Below are positions 1-5,626 of a stretch of DNA of 5,626 bases, one piece after another. The stretch is from Zoogloeaceae bacterium (GTDB lineage: Bacteria; Pseudomonadota; Gammaproteobacteria; Burkholderiales; Rhodocyclaceae): NCBI GenBank assembly GCA_031274855.1, contig JAISPO010000075.1, positions 1-5,626 on the forward strand, given 5' to 3'. The notes beneath the pieces were generated by a model. That model was not told where the DNA came from. It saw only the letters and a list, made by a program, of their open reading frames with translations, and did not search any database. Both the position numbers and the translations under genes were made by a program. Each line of letters opens with the position of its first letter. Position 1 is the first letter of the stretch.

Positions 1-230
1 ACCGCCGGTTTTTTGTCGGGATCCAGCGGCTGCATGAGGTCGACTTCGACCTTGTACGGCCCGCTTCCCATCGCGCAGATATCTTCATCGACGTTTTCCC
101 GCTCCGAGACGAAGTTGCCCGTGACCGTCAGCCCGAACATATCGACCCACAGAGTGCGCAGCCTGTCCTTGGACGGGCCGCCGATGGCAATTTGCTGAAT
201 ACCGAGAATTTTGAACGGACGCTGAGACAT
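1..230 (-). CDS. VOC-family (glyoxalase/bleomycin-resistance fold) protein, N-terminal part only
   Basis: The gene starts with ATG at 230 and runs off the left edge after 76 complete codons, so the C-terminal part is missing. The protein begins MSQRPFKILGIQQIAIGGP and continues with a helix (residues about 20-33), then VDEDICAMGSGPYKVEVDLMQP (residues 47-68, shown here as its key stretch). This is the first beta-alpha-beta-beta-beta module of the vicinal oxygen chelate fold, as in lactoylglutathione lyase and methylmalonyl-CoA epimerase. Q13 sits where those families place their first metal ligand; it is His in many members and Gln in human glyoxalase I. D64 (or E62) sits where the second acidic ligand falls. 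The second module, with the other ligands, is outside the window, so substrate and reaction cannot be assigned. The start is supported by AAGGA seven bases upstream. It follows the toxin gene by 64 bases on the same strand and is probably functionally unrelated to it. Family call is confident; enzyme identity is not. Confidence 0.85.
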   Translation of the reverse strand, partial: MSQRPFKILGIQQIAIGGPSKDRLRTLWVDMFGLTVTGNFVSERENVDEDICAMGSGPYKVEVDLMQPLDPDKKPA

Positions 231-294
231 GAGGCTTTCCTTTCATGGTGATCGCAACATTTTAGCCCTGCGCCACCAGCCGCCGGAGAAAACA
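231..294. other. Short gap between the toxin and VOC genes
   Basis: This 64-base stretch contains the VOC ribosome binding site and, on the minus strand, a TAAAAT at 264-259 resembling a -10 box. No acceptable -35 box lies 16-18 bases upstream. There is no hairpin followed by a T run, so I see no intrinsic terminator after the toxin gene. Confidence 0.4.
238..242 (-). promoter_or_regulatory. Ribosome binding site of the VOC gene
   Basis: AAGGA on the minus strand lies seven bases before the ATG at 230, a standard Shine-Dalgarno distance. It fixes the start of the VOC protein. The other ATG nearby, overlapping this site at 243-245, is in a different frame. Confidence 0.6.
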
Positions 295-705
295 TCAATG
301 ACCGGACGCTGCCTTGTACGCCGCCTGAACAGCGCGGACAAGGGAGGGATGCAAGACGCCCAGCTTGGGCGTTTGGCCATGGGGCGCGGCGGGAGGCACG
401 GCGAAATACTCGGTGCTGTAAGGCAAAATCACGGTTTGTTTGAGATTGAATTTGGTGTCGTAGCTCAATCCGGCGGCGGCAAAGGCTGCGGGATTACCGG
501 CGCGCAGAATCGAAAACTCGCCGCGATACAGCGTCATGACGCGCTGACTGGTGCCGTAAGCGACCCGCACCGACAGCGCGTCGCCTTCCTGAAAAACAGT
601 GAGGATCAGCGCGGGGCGCGGTTTTGGCCGAGGGTGGATACCGTCGGGGAAATGGCACCAGACGATATCGCCCGCCGCAGGCAGGATTTGCCACAGATCA
701 CTCAA
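295..705 (-). CDS. PemK/MazF-like toxin of a type II toxin-antitoxin pair
   Basis: A 136-residue protein that resembles the PemK/MazF/CcdB-fold toxins, whose known members are mRNA-cleaving endoribonucleases (PemK/MazF). What can be seen: GDIVW at residues 12-16 (first beta strand), KPRPALIL at 28-35 with the conserved Arg at R30, and a Thr-Ser pair at 52-53 in AYGTSQ, where MazF-type toxins keep a catalytic Ser/Thr. LKQTVILPY at 88-96 looks like the later core strand. MazF proteins are usually about 110 residues, so the tail from about 103 onward (PPAAPHGQTPKLGVLHPSL then a helix to 133) is an extension. The start codon is TTG at 705-703, overlapping the upstream TGA by two bases; it is chosen because GAGGAA at 716-711 is correctly spaced and GDIVW needs an N-terminus here. 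It is the second gene of the pair, the usual place for a toxin. Activity is inferred, not shown. An alternative is a non-toxic PemK-like homologue. Confidence 0.75.
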   Translation of the reverse strand: MSDLWQILPAAGDIVWCHFPDGIHPRPKPRPALILTVFQEGDALSVRVAYGTSQRVMTLYRGEFSILRAGNPAAFAAAGLSYDTKFNLKQTVILPYSTEYFAVPPAAPHGQTPKLGVLHPSLVRAVQAAYKAASGH

Positions 706-989
706 GCGGTTTCCTCGCCGATCAGGCTCGATAGCGCCACCCGATTTTTACTGCGTTGCGGGTGGCTTCTTTTGAGTTGCTGCATCTGTGCCGCCGTCAG
801 CGGGCCATCATCGGCCTCGTATTGCGGCAGTACCTTGACGGCAAATTCGCGCAAGGCAAAGTGGATTGCCTGCGTTTCATCGACTCCAAGGTATGCCGCC
901 AGCCGCCGCGTGGTTTTGCGGGTAACGCCGCTCATGCTGTCGACAGCACGGTAGCGGAAGGGAATCTGGTTTGATGTGGGAACCGGCAT
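702..989 (-). CDS. Small probable antitoxin, ribbon-helix-helix-like
   Basis: A 95-residue protein directly upstream of, and overlapping by two bases, the PemK/MazF-like toxin gene. I do not recognise its family by name. The stretch TTRRLAAYLGVDETQAIHF (residues 26-44), continuing into ALREFAVKVLP, has the helix-turn-helix spacing of ribbon-helix-helix (CopG/MetJ-like) repressors: a basic N-terminal strand, a first helix, a Gly turn, then a second helix starting after DET. The C-terminal part includes PLTAAQMQQLKR (63-74) and a basic, probably disordered, tail, as expected for a toxin-binding region. It does not look like the AbrB-type MazE fold. The start at ATG 989 is supported by AAGGAG seven bases upstream; an internal Met at residue 19 lacks that support. 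By position, the inferred role is toxin neutralisation and autorepression of the pair. The antitoxin role is inferred from gene order and size; the fold is inferred from pattern only. Confidence 0.65.
   Translation of the reverse strand: MPVPTSNQIPFRYRAVDSMSGVTRKTTRRLAAYLGVDETQAIHFALREFAVKVLPQYEADDGPLTAAQMQQLKRSHPQRSKNRVALSSLIGEETA
711..716 (-). promoter_or_regulatory. Ribosome binding site deciding the TTG start of the toxin
   Basis: GAGGAA lies inside the last codons of the antitoxin gene, five bases before TTG at 705. No ATG or GTG in the toxin frame is available near this point, so this site is the main argument for a TTG start. A weak start codon overlapping the upstream stop would make toxin synthesis lower than, and coupled to, antitoxin synthesis. 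Confidence 0.55.
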
Positions 990-996
990 GTAAAAA

Positions 997-1002
997 CTCC
1001 TT
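997..1002 (-). promoter_or_regulatory. Strong Shine-Dalgarno of the antitoxin gene
   Basis: AAGGAG, seven bases before the ATG at 989. It is the best ribosome binding site in the window and much stronger than the context of the toxin's TTG start, consistent with an excess of antitoxin over toxin. Confidence 0.75.
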
Positions 1003-1010
1003 AGATATCT
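1003..1010. promoter_or_regulatory. Perfect 8-base palindrome AGATATCT, candidate operator
   Basis: The palindrome lies between the candidate -10 box (1018-1013) and the Shine-Dalgarno (1002-997), so it would cover the predicted transcription start near 1006. Antitoxins of the ribbon-helix-helix class commonly bind short palindromes at this position to autoregulate. The symmetry does not extend beyond eight bases, and one such palindrome can occur by chance, so this is only a candidate. Confidence 0.3.
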
Positions 1011-1012
1011 TT

Positions 1013-1042
1013 ATGATACCTGAAGCAGCGCATCCCTGTCAT
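1013..1042 (-). promoter_or_regulatory. Sigma70-like promoter for the toxin-antitoxin pair
   Basis: Reading leftwards on the minus strand: ATGACA at 1042-1037 (five of six matches to TTGACA), an 18-base spacer, then TATCAT at 1018-1013 (five of six to TATAAT). The -35 box begins in the stop codon of the upstream transporter gene. Transcription would start near 1006, giving a leader of about 17 bases that contains the Shine-Dalgarno. This suggests the pair is transcribed independently of the lipid-repair cluster. There is no visible terminator in the 52-base gap, so read-through from upstream remains possible. Confidence 0.5.
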
Positions 1043-2394
1043 CATTTCCGTTCCCGCCGCAACCCCAGCCAGATCAGGGCGCGGATGAGGAATTCTGGCA
1101 CGGCGCTGAAGATGTAGATTGTGACGATGGCGTGGGCGATGGCTGTCCACAGAAACAGCGTTGGGATGGTACCGCCCGATCCGAGAAAAGCCATCGCGGC
1201 CAGCGCGCCGGTCACCATGAACAGGGCGTTGAGGATGTTGTTGGCGGCAATGACACGCGCGCGGCAGGCTGCGTCGCTGCGCTGCTGGATGAGCGCGTAA
1301 AGCGGCACACAGTAGAGGCCTCCAAAGCCGCTGAGCATCAGGAGGTCGAACAGGATGCGCCATGTGTTGCCCTGCTGGAGCAGTTCAATGAGAGTCAGCG
1401 TCATGCCGTCGGGTTGCGCGGGCGCGGCCAAGGCAAAATCAATGCCGAAGATGACCATGCCGAGCGCGCCGATGGGCACCAACCCGGGCTCAACCGGCTT
1501 GCCGCGACGATGCGTGAGTTTGTCGCACAGCAATGACCCCGCGCCGATGCCAATGCAAAACACGGCCAGCAACAGCGTGACCATGCTTTCGTTGCCGCCG
1601 AGCACAGTCTTGGTATAGACCGGAAATTGCGCCAGCAGCAGCGCGCCATAAAGCCAGAACCACGAGATGGCCAGGATGGACTGGAAGACGCTGCGTTCCT
1701 CCCGCGCGTAGCCGATGCAGCGCCAAGCCTCAGTTAACGGGTTAAAGGCGATTTTCAGTTCCGGCACAGGCGCGGGCGCGGCGGGGATATGCCAACTGGC
1801 CCAGAAGCCGCTCACAGCCACCATGAAGCAGAGGCCGACGATCCAGATGATGCCGCCTTCCATGCCTGCCAGCAGACCGCCGCCGAGCGTGCCCAGCAAA
1901 ATGGCGATGAAGGTGCCGGCTTCGACGAGCGCGTTACCGGCGACAAGTTCCTGAGTACGCAAATGCTGCGGCAGGATGGCGTATTTGATCGGGCCGAACA
2001 GGGTGGAATGCAAGCCGAGCAGGAACAGCGCCGTCAGCAGCGCCATCAGGTTGTGCGACCAGAACCCGAGCGCCGCAATCAGAATGATGACGATTTCCAG
2101 CGCCTTGACCCAGCGTGCCAGCCGCGCCTTGTCGAATTTGTCGGCCAGTTGTCCGGCCGTGGATGAGAAAAGGAAAAACGGCAGCATGAACAAACCCGCC
2201 GCGAGATTGGTCAGCACTCCGGGCGGCATCGTCGTCCATGCGGCGGCGCTGAAAGCCAGCAACACGACCAGCGAATTCTTGTAGGCGTTATCGTTGAACG
2301 CGCCGAGAAATTGCGTGACGAACAGCGGCAGGAAACGGCGCTGGCGCAGCAGGTCGAACTGGGAATGCTTGTCTGTTTCGATGGCGGGTTTCAT
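1042..2394 (-). CDS. lplT: LplT-type lysophospholipid transporter (MFS)
   Basis: A 450-residue polytopic inner-membrane protein of the major facilitator superfamily, close in length to other LplT-type MFS proteins. The E. coli homologue flips lysophosphatidylethanolamine and related lysophospholipids from the outer to the inner leaflet for re-acylation by Aas. Visible marks: QFLGAFNDN at residues 28-36 in the first membrane segment, MFS motif A between segments 2 and 3 (GQLADKFDKAR, 81-91), FGPIKYAILPQHL at 133-145, ELVAGNALVEAGTF at 149-162, and RARVIAANNILNA at 378-390 in the C-terminal half. Many hydrophobic stretches are spread over the whole length, consistent with about 12 membrane segments. 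The ATG at 2394 overlaps the TGA of the amidohydrolase gene (ATGA at 2391-2394), and no clear Shine-Dalgarno precedes it, so translation is probably coupled. It is the last gene of the cluster. Related proteins in some proteobacteria are fused to acyltransferase-synthetase domains; here the transporter stands alone and ends shortly after its last membrane segment, at RRERK. Confidence 0.9.
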   Translation of the reverse strand: MKPAIETDKHSQFDLLRQRRFLPLFVTQFLGAFNDNAYKNSLVVLLAFSAAAWTTMPPGVLTNLAAGLFMLPFFLFSSTAGQLADKFDKARLARWVKALEIVIILIAALGFWSHNLMALLTALFLLGLHSTLFGPIKYAILPQHLRTQELVAGNALVEAGTFIAILLGTLGGGLLAGMEGGIIWIVGLCFMVAVSGFWASWHIPAAPAPVPELKIAFNPLTEAWRCIGYAREERSVFQSILAISWFWLYGALLLAQFPVYTKTVLGGNESMVTLLLAVFCIGIGAGSLLCDKLTHRRGKPVEPGLVPIGALGMVIFGIDFALAAPAQPDGMTLTLIELLQQGNTWRILFDLLMLSGFGGLYCVPLYALIQQRSDAACRARVIAANNILNALFMVTGALAAMAFLGSGGTIPTLFLWTAIAHAIVTIYIFSAVPEFLIRALIWLGLRRERK

Positions 2395-3632
2395 GTTGGC
2401 AGAGGTTCAAAAAACTTGCGGGTCTCAAAAACCGTGGCAGGAAAAGTTTTGCCTTGCCAGGACAGCAAACGCTTCAACGCGAAGTCGAAATACAGCGGGT
2501 TATATTCGCGCAGCGTTTCCAGCGTAGCGACGGTTTCTCGCGGCAACAGACCGGCGGCGGCAAGTGCGGCGGGCGAAATGATGGGCAGAATGCCCGGCAG
2601 CGGATAGTCGGAACCGTTGAGCAGCCGCCCATGCCAGTCTTCGCGGATCAGCAGGGCTTTGATGACCCTGTGCTCGTGGTTGCGCAGCACGATGGCGGAA
2701 ATATCGCCGCGCAGATTTTCCCGCCATTCGGGACGATCCATCAGGCGGGCGAATAGCGCGAAACTGGTTTGCCGCGTGCCGGGTTTATCCAGATCATCAT
2801 CGGTGCCATCGCTCGCGCAATGCGCGACGACCACGCGCACACCTGCATCCAGCGCCCGCCGCAATCTGAGCGGATTGCCGAAATATTCCAGCTTGCTCGT
2901 CACAGTCGCTTTTTCCGCGCCGCAGTGCGTGATGAGCGGAAGTTTGAGGCGGGCGAGCGCGGCGAAAAAAGCGTCGCAGCGGGGCGACGCGGGGTCGATG
3001 TTCTGGGCAGCGGGCAGCCACTTGACGGCCTTCGCGCCGCCCGCTGCCGCGGCTTGCAACTGGTCGACGGCATCGGGACGGCAGGGATGAATCGAAGCGG
3101 CCCACTCGAATACATCGGGATGCGCCGCCGCAACTTTACGGGCATAGCCGTTAGGCACATGGAAAGTACTTTTCTCTGGAACGGGCGTGCCGGTTTCGTC
3201 GCAAAACCAGTCGAAAGCGAACAGCAGCGTCTTGAAACCGGCGGGCATGTTTTGCGCCAGCATGGCCAGACGGCTCACATAATTCTCATCGACCGTGCCG
3301 CTGGCTGCCGGACTGCAACTCGCGTTGAGGTAGAACAGGCGCTGGATGTTGAGCAGCGGATGCCACGGGCTGGTCAGCATGGGGCCGACCACGAGGCCGT
3401 TGTTGCTATCGCCCATGCCTGTCAGGTGCACATGGCAATCCCAGATTTGGGCGGGATCAAGCCCTGCCCAGATGCGAGCCAGCAGGGGAGTTTTCGCAAA
3501 GTCGCCAAGCGCAGGATCGCGGCAGGGATTTTTCAGCACGGGCTTGCCGATGGTCAGCCCGAAAAGCGCGGCCAAAAAATCACGGCGCTGACGCAGTAGT
3601 GGGGGCTCGTTTATTTTGCTAGCCGGTTTCAT
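2391..3632 (-). CDS. Amidohydrolase-family TIM-barrel hydrolase (PF04909-like) with possible Tat-type N-terminus
   Basis: A 413-residue protein of the metal-dependent amidohydrolase superfamily, most like the amidohydrolase_2 group (hydrolases and decarboxylases); the substrate is unknown. The metal-site residues appear in the expected order: DCHVHL with H67 and H69 at the end of barrel strand 1, AVKWLP with K204, LITHCG with H236, VVVAHCAS with H271, and LLNGSDYPLP with D342. All key positions are filled, so an active enzyme is likely. The N-terminus has RQRRDFLAALFGLTIG (residues 14-29), a twin-arginine RRDFL followed by a short hydrophobic run. This could be a Tat signal or a membrane anchor, but the hydrophobic run is short and no clear signal-peptidase site is seen. 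The ATG at 3632 is nine bases after the aas-type stop with only a weak ribosome site; the next Met lies inside or beyond the HxH motif, so no shorter start is credible. It overlaps the transporter by four bases, so it is co-translated with the lysophospholipid-repair genes and may act on a lipid-related compound. That last point is inference. Confidence 0.85.
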   Translation of the reverse strand: MKPASKINEPPLLRQRRDFLAALFGLTIGKPVLKNPCRDPALGDFAKTPLLARIWAGLDPAQIWDCHVHLTGMGDSNNGLVVGPMLTSPWHPLLNIQRLFYLNASCSPAASGTVDENYVSRLAMLAQNMPAGFKTLLFAFDWFCDETGTPVPEKSTFHVPNGYARKVAAAHPDVFEWAASIHPCRPDAVDQLQAAAAGGAKAVKWLPAAQNIDPASPRCDAFFAALARLKLPLITHCGAEKATVTSKLEYFGNPLRLRRALDAGVRVVVAHCASDGTDDDLDKPGTRQTSFALFARLMDRPEWRENLRGDISAIVLRNHEHRVIKALLIREDWHGRLLNGSDYPLPGILPIISPAALAAAGLLPRETVATLETLREYNPLYFDFALKRLLSWQGKTFPATVFETRKFFEPLPT

Positions 3633-3641
3633 GGGTCCGCG

Positions 3642-5626
3642 TCAGGCTGTTTCAGCCATGCGCTTGAGCGTGACGTAATCGGTTTTGCCGGTACCCAGTA
3701 GCGGCAGTTGATCAATGCGCACGATCTTGCGCGGCACAGCCAGCTCGGGCAGGCCGAGATGATGCGCCGCCTCTTGCAGCGCGGCGCGATTCAGCGCGGC
3801 ATCGGTGGTGAACAGTACCAGCGCCTCGCCCTTGCCGGGGTCGGGCTGGCTGCTGGCGGCGTGCTGCGCGGTGGGCGCGGCGGTTTGCGCCAGCCTTTCC
3901 ACCGCTTCCAAGCTGACCATTTCACCCGCCACTTTGGCAAAACGCTTGACCCGCCCGATGATGCGCACGAAGCCGTCTTCATCGACATCAACGATATCGC
4001 CGGTTTCGTACCAGCCCGCGCCGATGTCCGAAGCCGGCGCTTGCAGCTCGCCGGGCCTGTCCGCTTTCAGATAGCCGCTCATCACATTGGGGCCGCGTAC
4101 ATGCAGCAGGCCGCCGCGCTCGATACCGGGCACGGCTTGCAGGCGGTGTTCAATGCCGGGCAGGAATTGCCCGACGGTGCCGCTACAGTAGGCCATCGGT
4201 GTATTGACAGCGATGACCGGCGCGGTTTCCGTCGCGCCATAGCCTTCGAGGATCCGAATGCCGAATTTTTCGAACCACTGCTCGCGCACGGCAGGCGCGA
4301 GTTTTTCCGCGCCGGCGACGACGTAGCGCAACCGGTAAAAATCGTAGGGGTGGGCAAAACGCGCGTAGTTGCCGAGGAAGGTGCTGGTGCCGAACAGGGC
4401 CGTGCAGCCGCGGTCGTAAGCCAATTCGGGAATGACGCGGTAATGCAGGGGCGAGGGGTAGAGAAAGAGGTTCGCCCCGATGAGCAGCGGCAGCAGCGTG
4501 CCTGCCGTCAACCCGAAGCAGTGGAAGATGGGCAGGACGTTGAGAATGCGGTCATCGGTCGAAATGTCGATAATGGCGCGTATCTGCGCGATGTTGGCCA
4601 GAAGCGCCCGATGCGATAGCACCACGCCCTTGGGTTTGCCTTCGGAGCCGGAAGTGAATAGCACTACAGCGGCATCCTCGGTCGACGTCTTGTCCTCGAC
4701 CCAGCGCGGAAAGCGCGAGCCCCAGCACAGCCACCATAGCTTGTCGGCCAGCGTAATCTGGCCGCGCAAATCTTCCAGATAAACGATGCGCTCAATGCCT
4801 TGCAGCGCGGCGATTTTGTCGGCGAGCTTGGCCTGTTCGACAAAAGCGCGCGAAGTAATCACCATGCGAACTCTCGCTGCCGTACAAGCCGCCTGCATGC
4901 CATCGACGCCGGCGGTGTAATTGAGCATCGCCGGCACGCGCCGCAATACCGTCAATCCGAGCAGCAGGCCGAGCGTCGGCGCGAGATTGGGCAGCAGCAG
5001 GCCGACGCGCTCATCGGGGCGCGTCATGCGCCCCGTCACGCGCCCGAGCATCAGCGCCATTTTGAGCAAATCCTGATAGCTGTATTCGACCTGCTTGATA
5101 TCCTCCAGCACGCGGCGCTTGCGCCCGTGCTGTTCCATCGCGTCGCACAGCGCGCCATAGAGCGTGCCGGAAACCGGCCGCGCCAGCGCCATCTCCTGCA
5201 TCACGCGGCGCAACATCTCGCCCGCCTTGCGGTGACGCGCCTGAGCAGTCGGCGCTTTGGGCATGGGCAGCGTCGTCACCGGCAGCACGGTGATAGTGAT
5301 GCGCGGAAACAACTCGCGCGGCTTATTGCGCATGCGTGAAAAATAACTGCGCGACGGGCCGTCCAGACGCACCGGCAGCAACGTTGCGCCGGTCTTGGCT
5401 GCCACGAAAGCGGGGCCTTCGTACACCTTCATCAAACTGCCGGTCGAAGTGATGCGGCCTTCCGGAAAAATCACAACCGGACGGCCCGACTCGACCAAGC
5501 GGATCACCTGTTTCATCGCCATCGGATTGCCGGGATCGACCGTCAAGTAATCAGCCACCGCGCCGATAACCCAACGCCACAGCGTCCGCCTGATGATTTC
5601 GGTATGTATCACGAACACCGGATTGC
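3642..5626 (-). CDS. aas: Aas-type bifunctional acyltransferase / acyl-ACP synthetase, 5'-partial
   Basis: The open frame continues past the right edge; 661 codons are present and about 50 N-terminal residues are missing compared with E. coli Aas (about 719 residues). Aas re-acylates lysophospholipids at the inner face of the cytoplasmic membrane: the synthetase loads a fatty acid onto ACP with ATP, and the PlsC-like domain transfers it to 2-acyl-lysophosphatidylethanolamine. Residue numbers here count from the GTG at 5618, which is an internal codon and not the true start. The acyltransferase part shows VVIFPEGRITSTGSLMK (48-64); its catalytic HxxxxD lies outside the window. The synthetase part shows the ATP loop FTSGSEGKPKG (321-331), LEGYGATET (457-465), YETGD (537-541), GRVKRFAKVAGEMVSLE (555-571), and the C-terminal lysine in GTGKTD (K645). 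Resemblance to E. coli Aas is strong throughout, for example FGTSTFLG and RYVVAGAEKL. It appears to lead the cluster. The alternative, part of a larger fusion extending upstream, cannot be excluded from the window. Confidence 0.93.
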   Translation of the reverse strand, partial: NPVFVIHTEIIRRTLWRWVIGAVADYLTVDPGNPMAMKQVIRLVESGRPVVIFPEGRITSTGSLMKVYEGPAFVAAKTGATLLPVRLDGPSRSYFSRMRNKPRELFPRITITVLPVTTLPMPKAPTAQARHRKAGEMLRRVMQEMALARPVSGTLYGALCDAMEQHGRKRRVLEDIKQVEYSYQDLLKMALMLGRVTGRMTRPDERVGLLLPNLAPTLGLLLGLTVLRRVPAMLNYTAGVDGMQAACTAARVRMVITSRAFVEQAKLADKIAALQGIERIVYLEDLRGQITLADKLWWLCWGSRFPRWVEDKTSTEDAAVVLFTSGSEGKPKGVVLSHRALLANIAQIRAIIDISTDDRILNVLPIFHCFGLTAGTLLPLLIGANLFLYPSPLHYRVIPELAYDRGCTALFGTSTFLGNYARFAHPYDFYRLRYVVAGAEKLAPAVREQWFEKFGIRILEGYGATETAPVIAVNTPMAYCSGTVGQFLPGIEHRLQAVPGIERGGLLHVRGPNVMSGYLKADRPGELQAPASDIGAGWYETGDIVDVDEDGFVRIIGRVKRFAKVAGEMVSLEAVERLAQTAAPTAQHAASSQPDPGKGEALVLFTTDAALNRAALQEAAHHLGLPELAVPRKIVRIDQLPLLGTGKTDYVTLKRMAETA

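Noticed and set aside
259..287. Possible promoter for the VOC gene (TAAAAT at 264-259)
   Set aside because: At spacings of 16 to 18 bases the upstream hexamers are GC-rich and do not resemble TTGACA, so there is no support for a full promoter.
571..596. Altered or degenerate C-terminal linker in the Aas synthetase domain (around the APTAQHAASS stretch at residues 581-590 of the partial protein)
   Set aside because: The length matches E. coli Aas as I recall it, and the downstream KGEALVLFTTD motif is intact, so this is normal divergence. The coordinates given are residue numbers, not window bases; the DNA lies near 3830-3905.
229..954. 241-codon open frame on the plus strand
   Set aside because: It lies antisense to the toxin and antitoxin genes, has no good ribosome site, and its protein is an Arg/Ala/Gly-rich mixture with no recognisable motif; it is a GC-driven shadow.
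990..1041. Intrinsic terminator after lplT
   Set aside because: No stem with a following T run was found on the minus strand; the gap is better explained by the promoter and ribosome site.
1001..1363. 120-codon minus-strand frame overlapping the end of lplT
   Set aside because: It overlaps the conserved C-terminal part of the transporter in another frame, and its product is rich in Arg, His and Ala without motifs.
2769..3599. 276-codon open frame on the plus strand opposite the amidohydrolase
   Set aside because: The minus-strand frame has a complete set of amidohydrolase metal ligands; the plus-strand product shows no domain pattern.
3708..4619. 303-codon open frame on the plus strand opposite the aas-type gene
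   Set aside because: It is antisense to highly conserved synthetase motifs, and its translation is low-complexity and unlike any family I know.

Overview
This window looks like ordinary chromosomal DNA from a GC-rich proteobacterium, most likely a betaproteobacterium. That assignment rests on the style of the VOC protein and of the Aas/LplT proteins as I recognise them, not on any search. All credible genes lie on the minus strand, so the biological reading direction runs from the right edge to the left edge. The long plus-strand open frames are shadows of these genes.

Right to left, positions 5626-1042 hold a tight three-gene cluster. It starts with a 5'-truncated aas-type gene (PlsC-like acyltransferase fused to an acyl-ACP synthetase). 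Nine bases later comes a metal-dependent amidohydrolase (PF04909-like TIM barrel) with a possible twin-arginine N-terminus. A four-base ATGA overlap then leads into an LplT-type lysophospholipid transporter of the MFS. In E. coli, LplT flips lysophospholipids into the inner leaflet and Aas re-acylates them. Here the pair is in the opposite order (aas first) and is separated by the amidohydrolase gene, which is the most interesting arrangement in the window.

Positions 1042-295 hold a probable type II toxin-antitoxin module. It has a good sigma70-like promoter overlapping the lplT stop codon, a strong Shine-Dalgarno, a small ribbon-helix-helix-like antitoxin candidate, and then a PemK/MazF-like toxin. 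The toxin begins at a TTG codon overlapping the antitoxin stop and has its own ribosome binding site.

Positions 230-1 hold the N-terminal third to half of a VOC (glyoxalase-fold) protein, cut by the window edge. No RNA genes, insertion sequences, CRISPR arrays or convincing intrinsic terminators were seen. The non-coding gaps are 9, 52 and 64 bases long. No radically new system is evident. The best leads are the amidohydrolase inside the lysophospholipid-repair pair and the non-MazE-looking antitoxin partner of a C-terminally extended PemK-like toxin.
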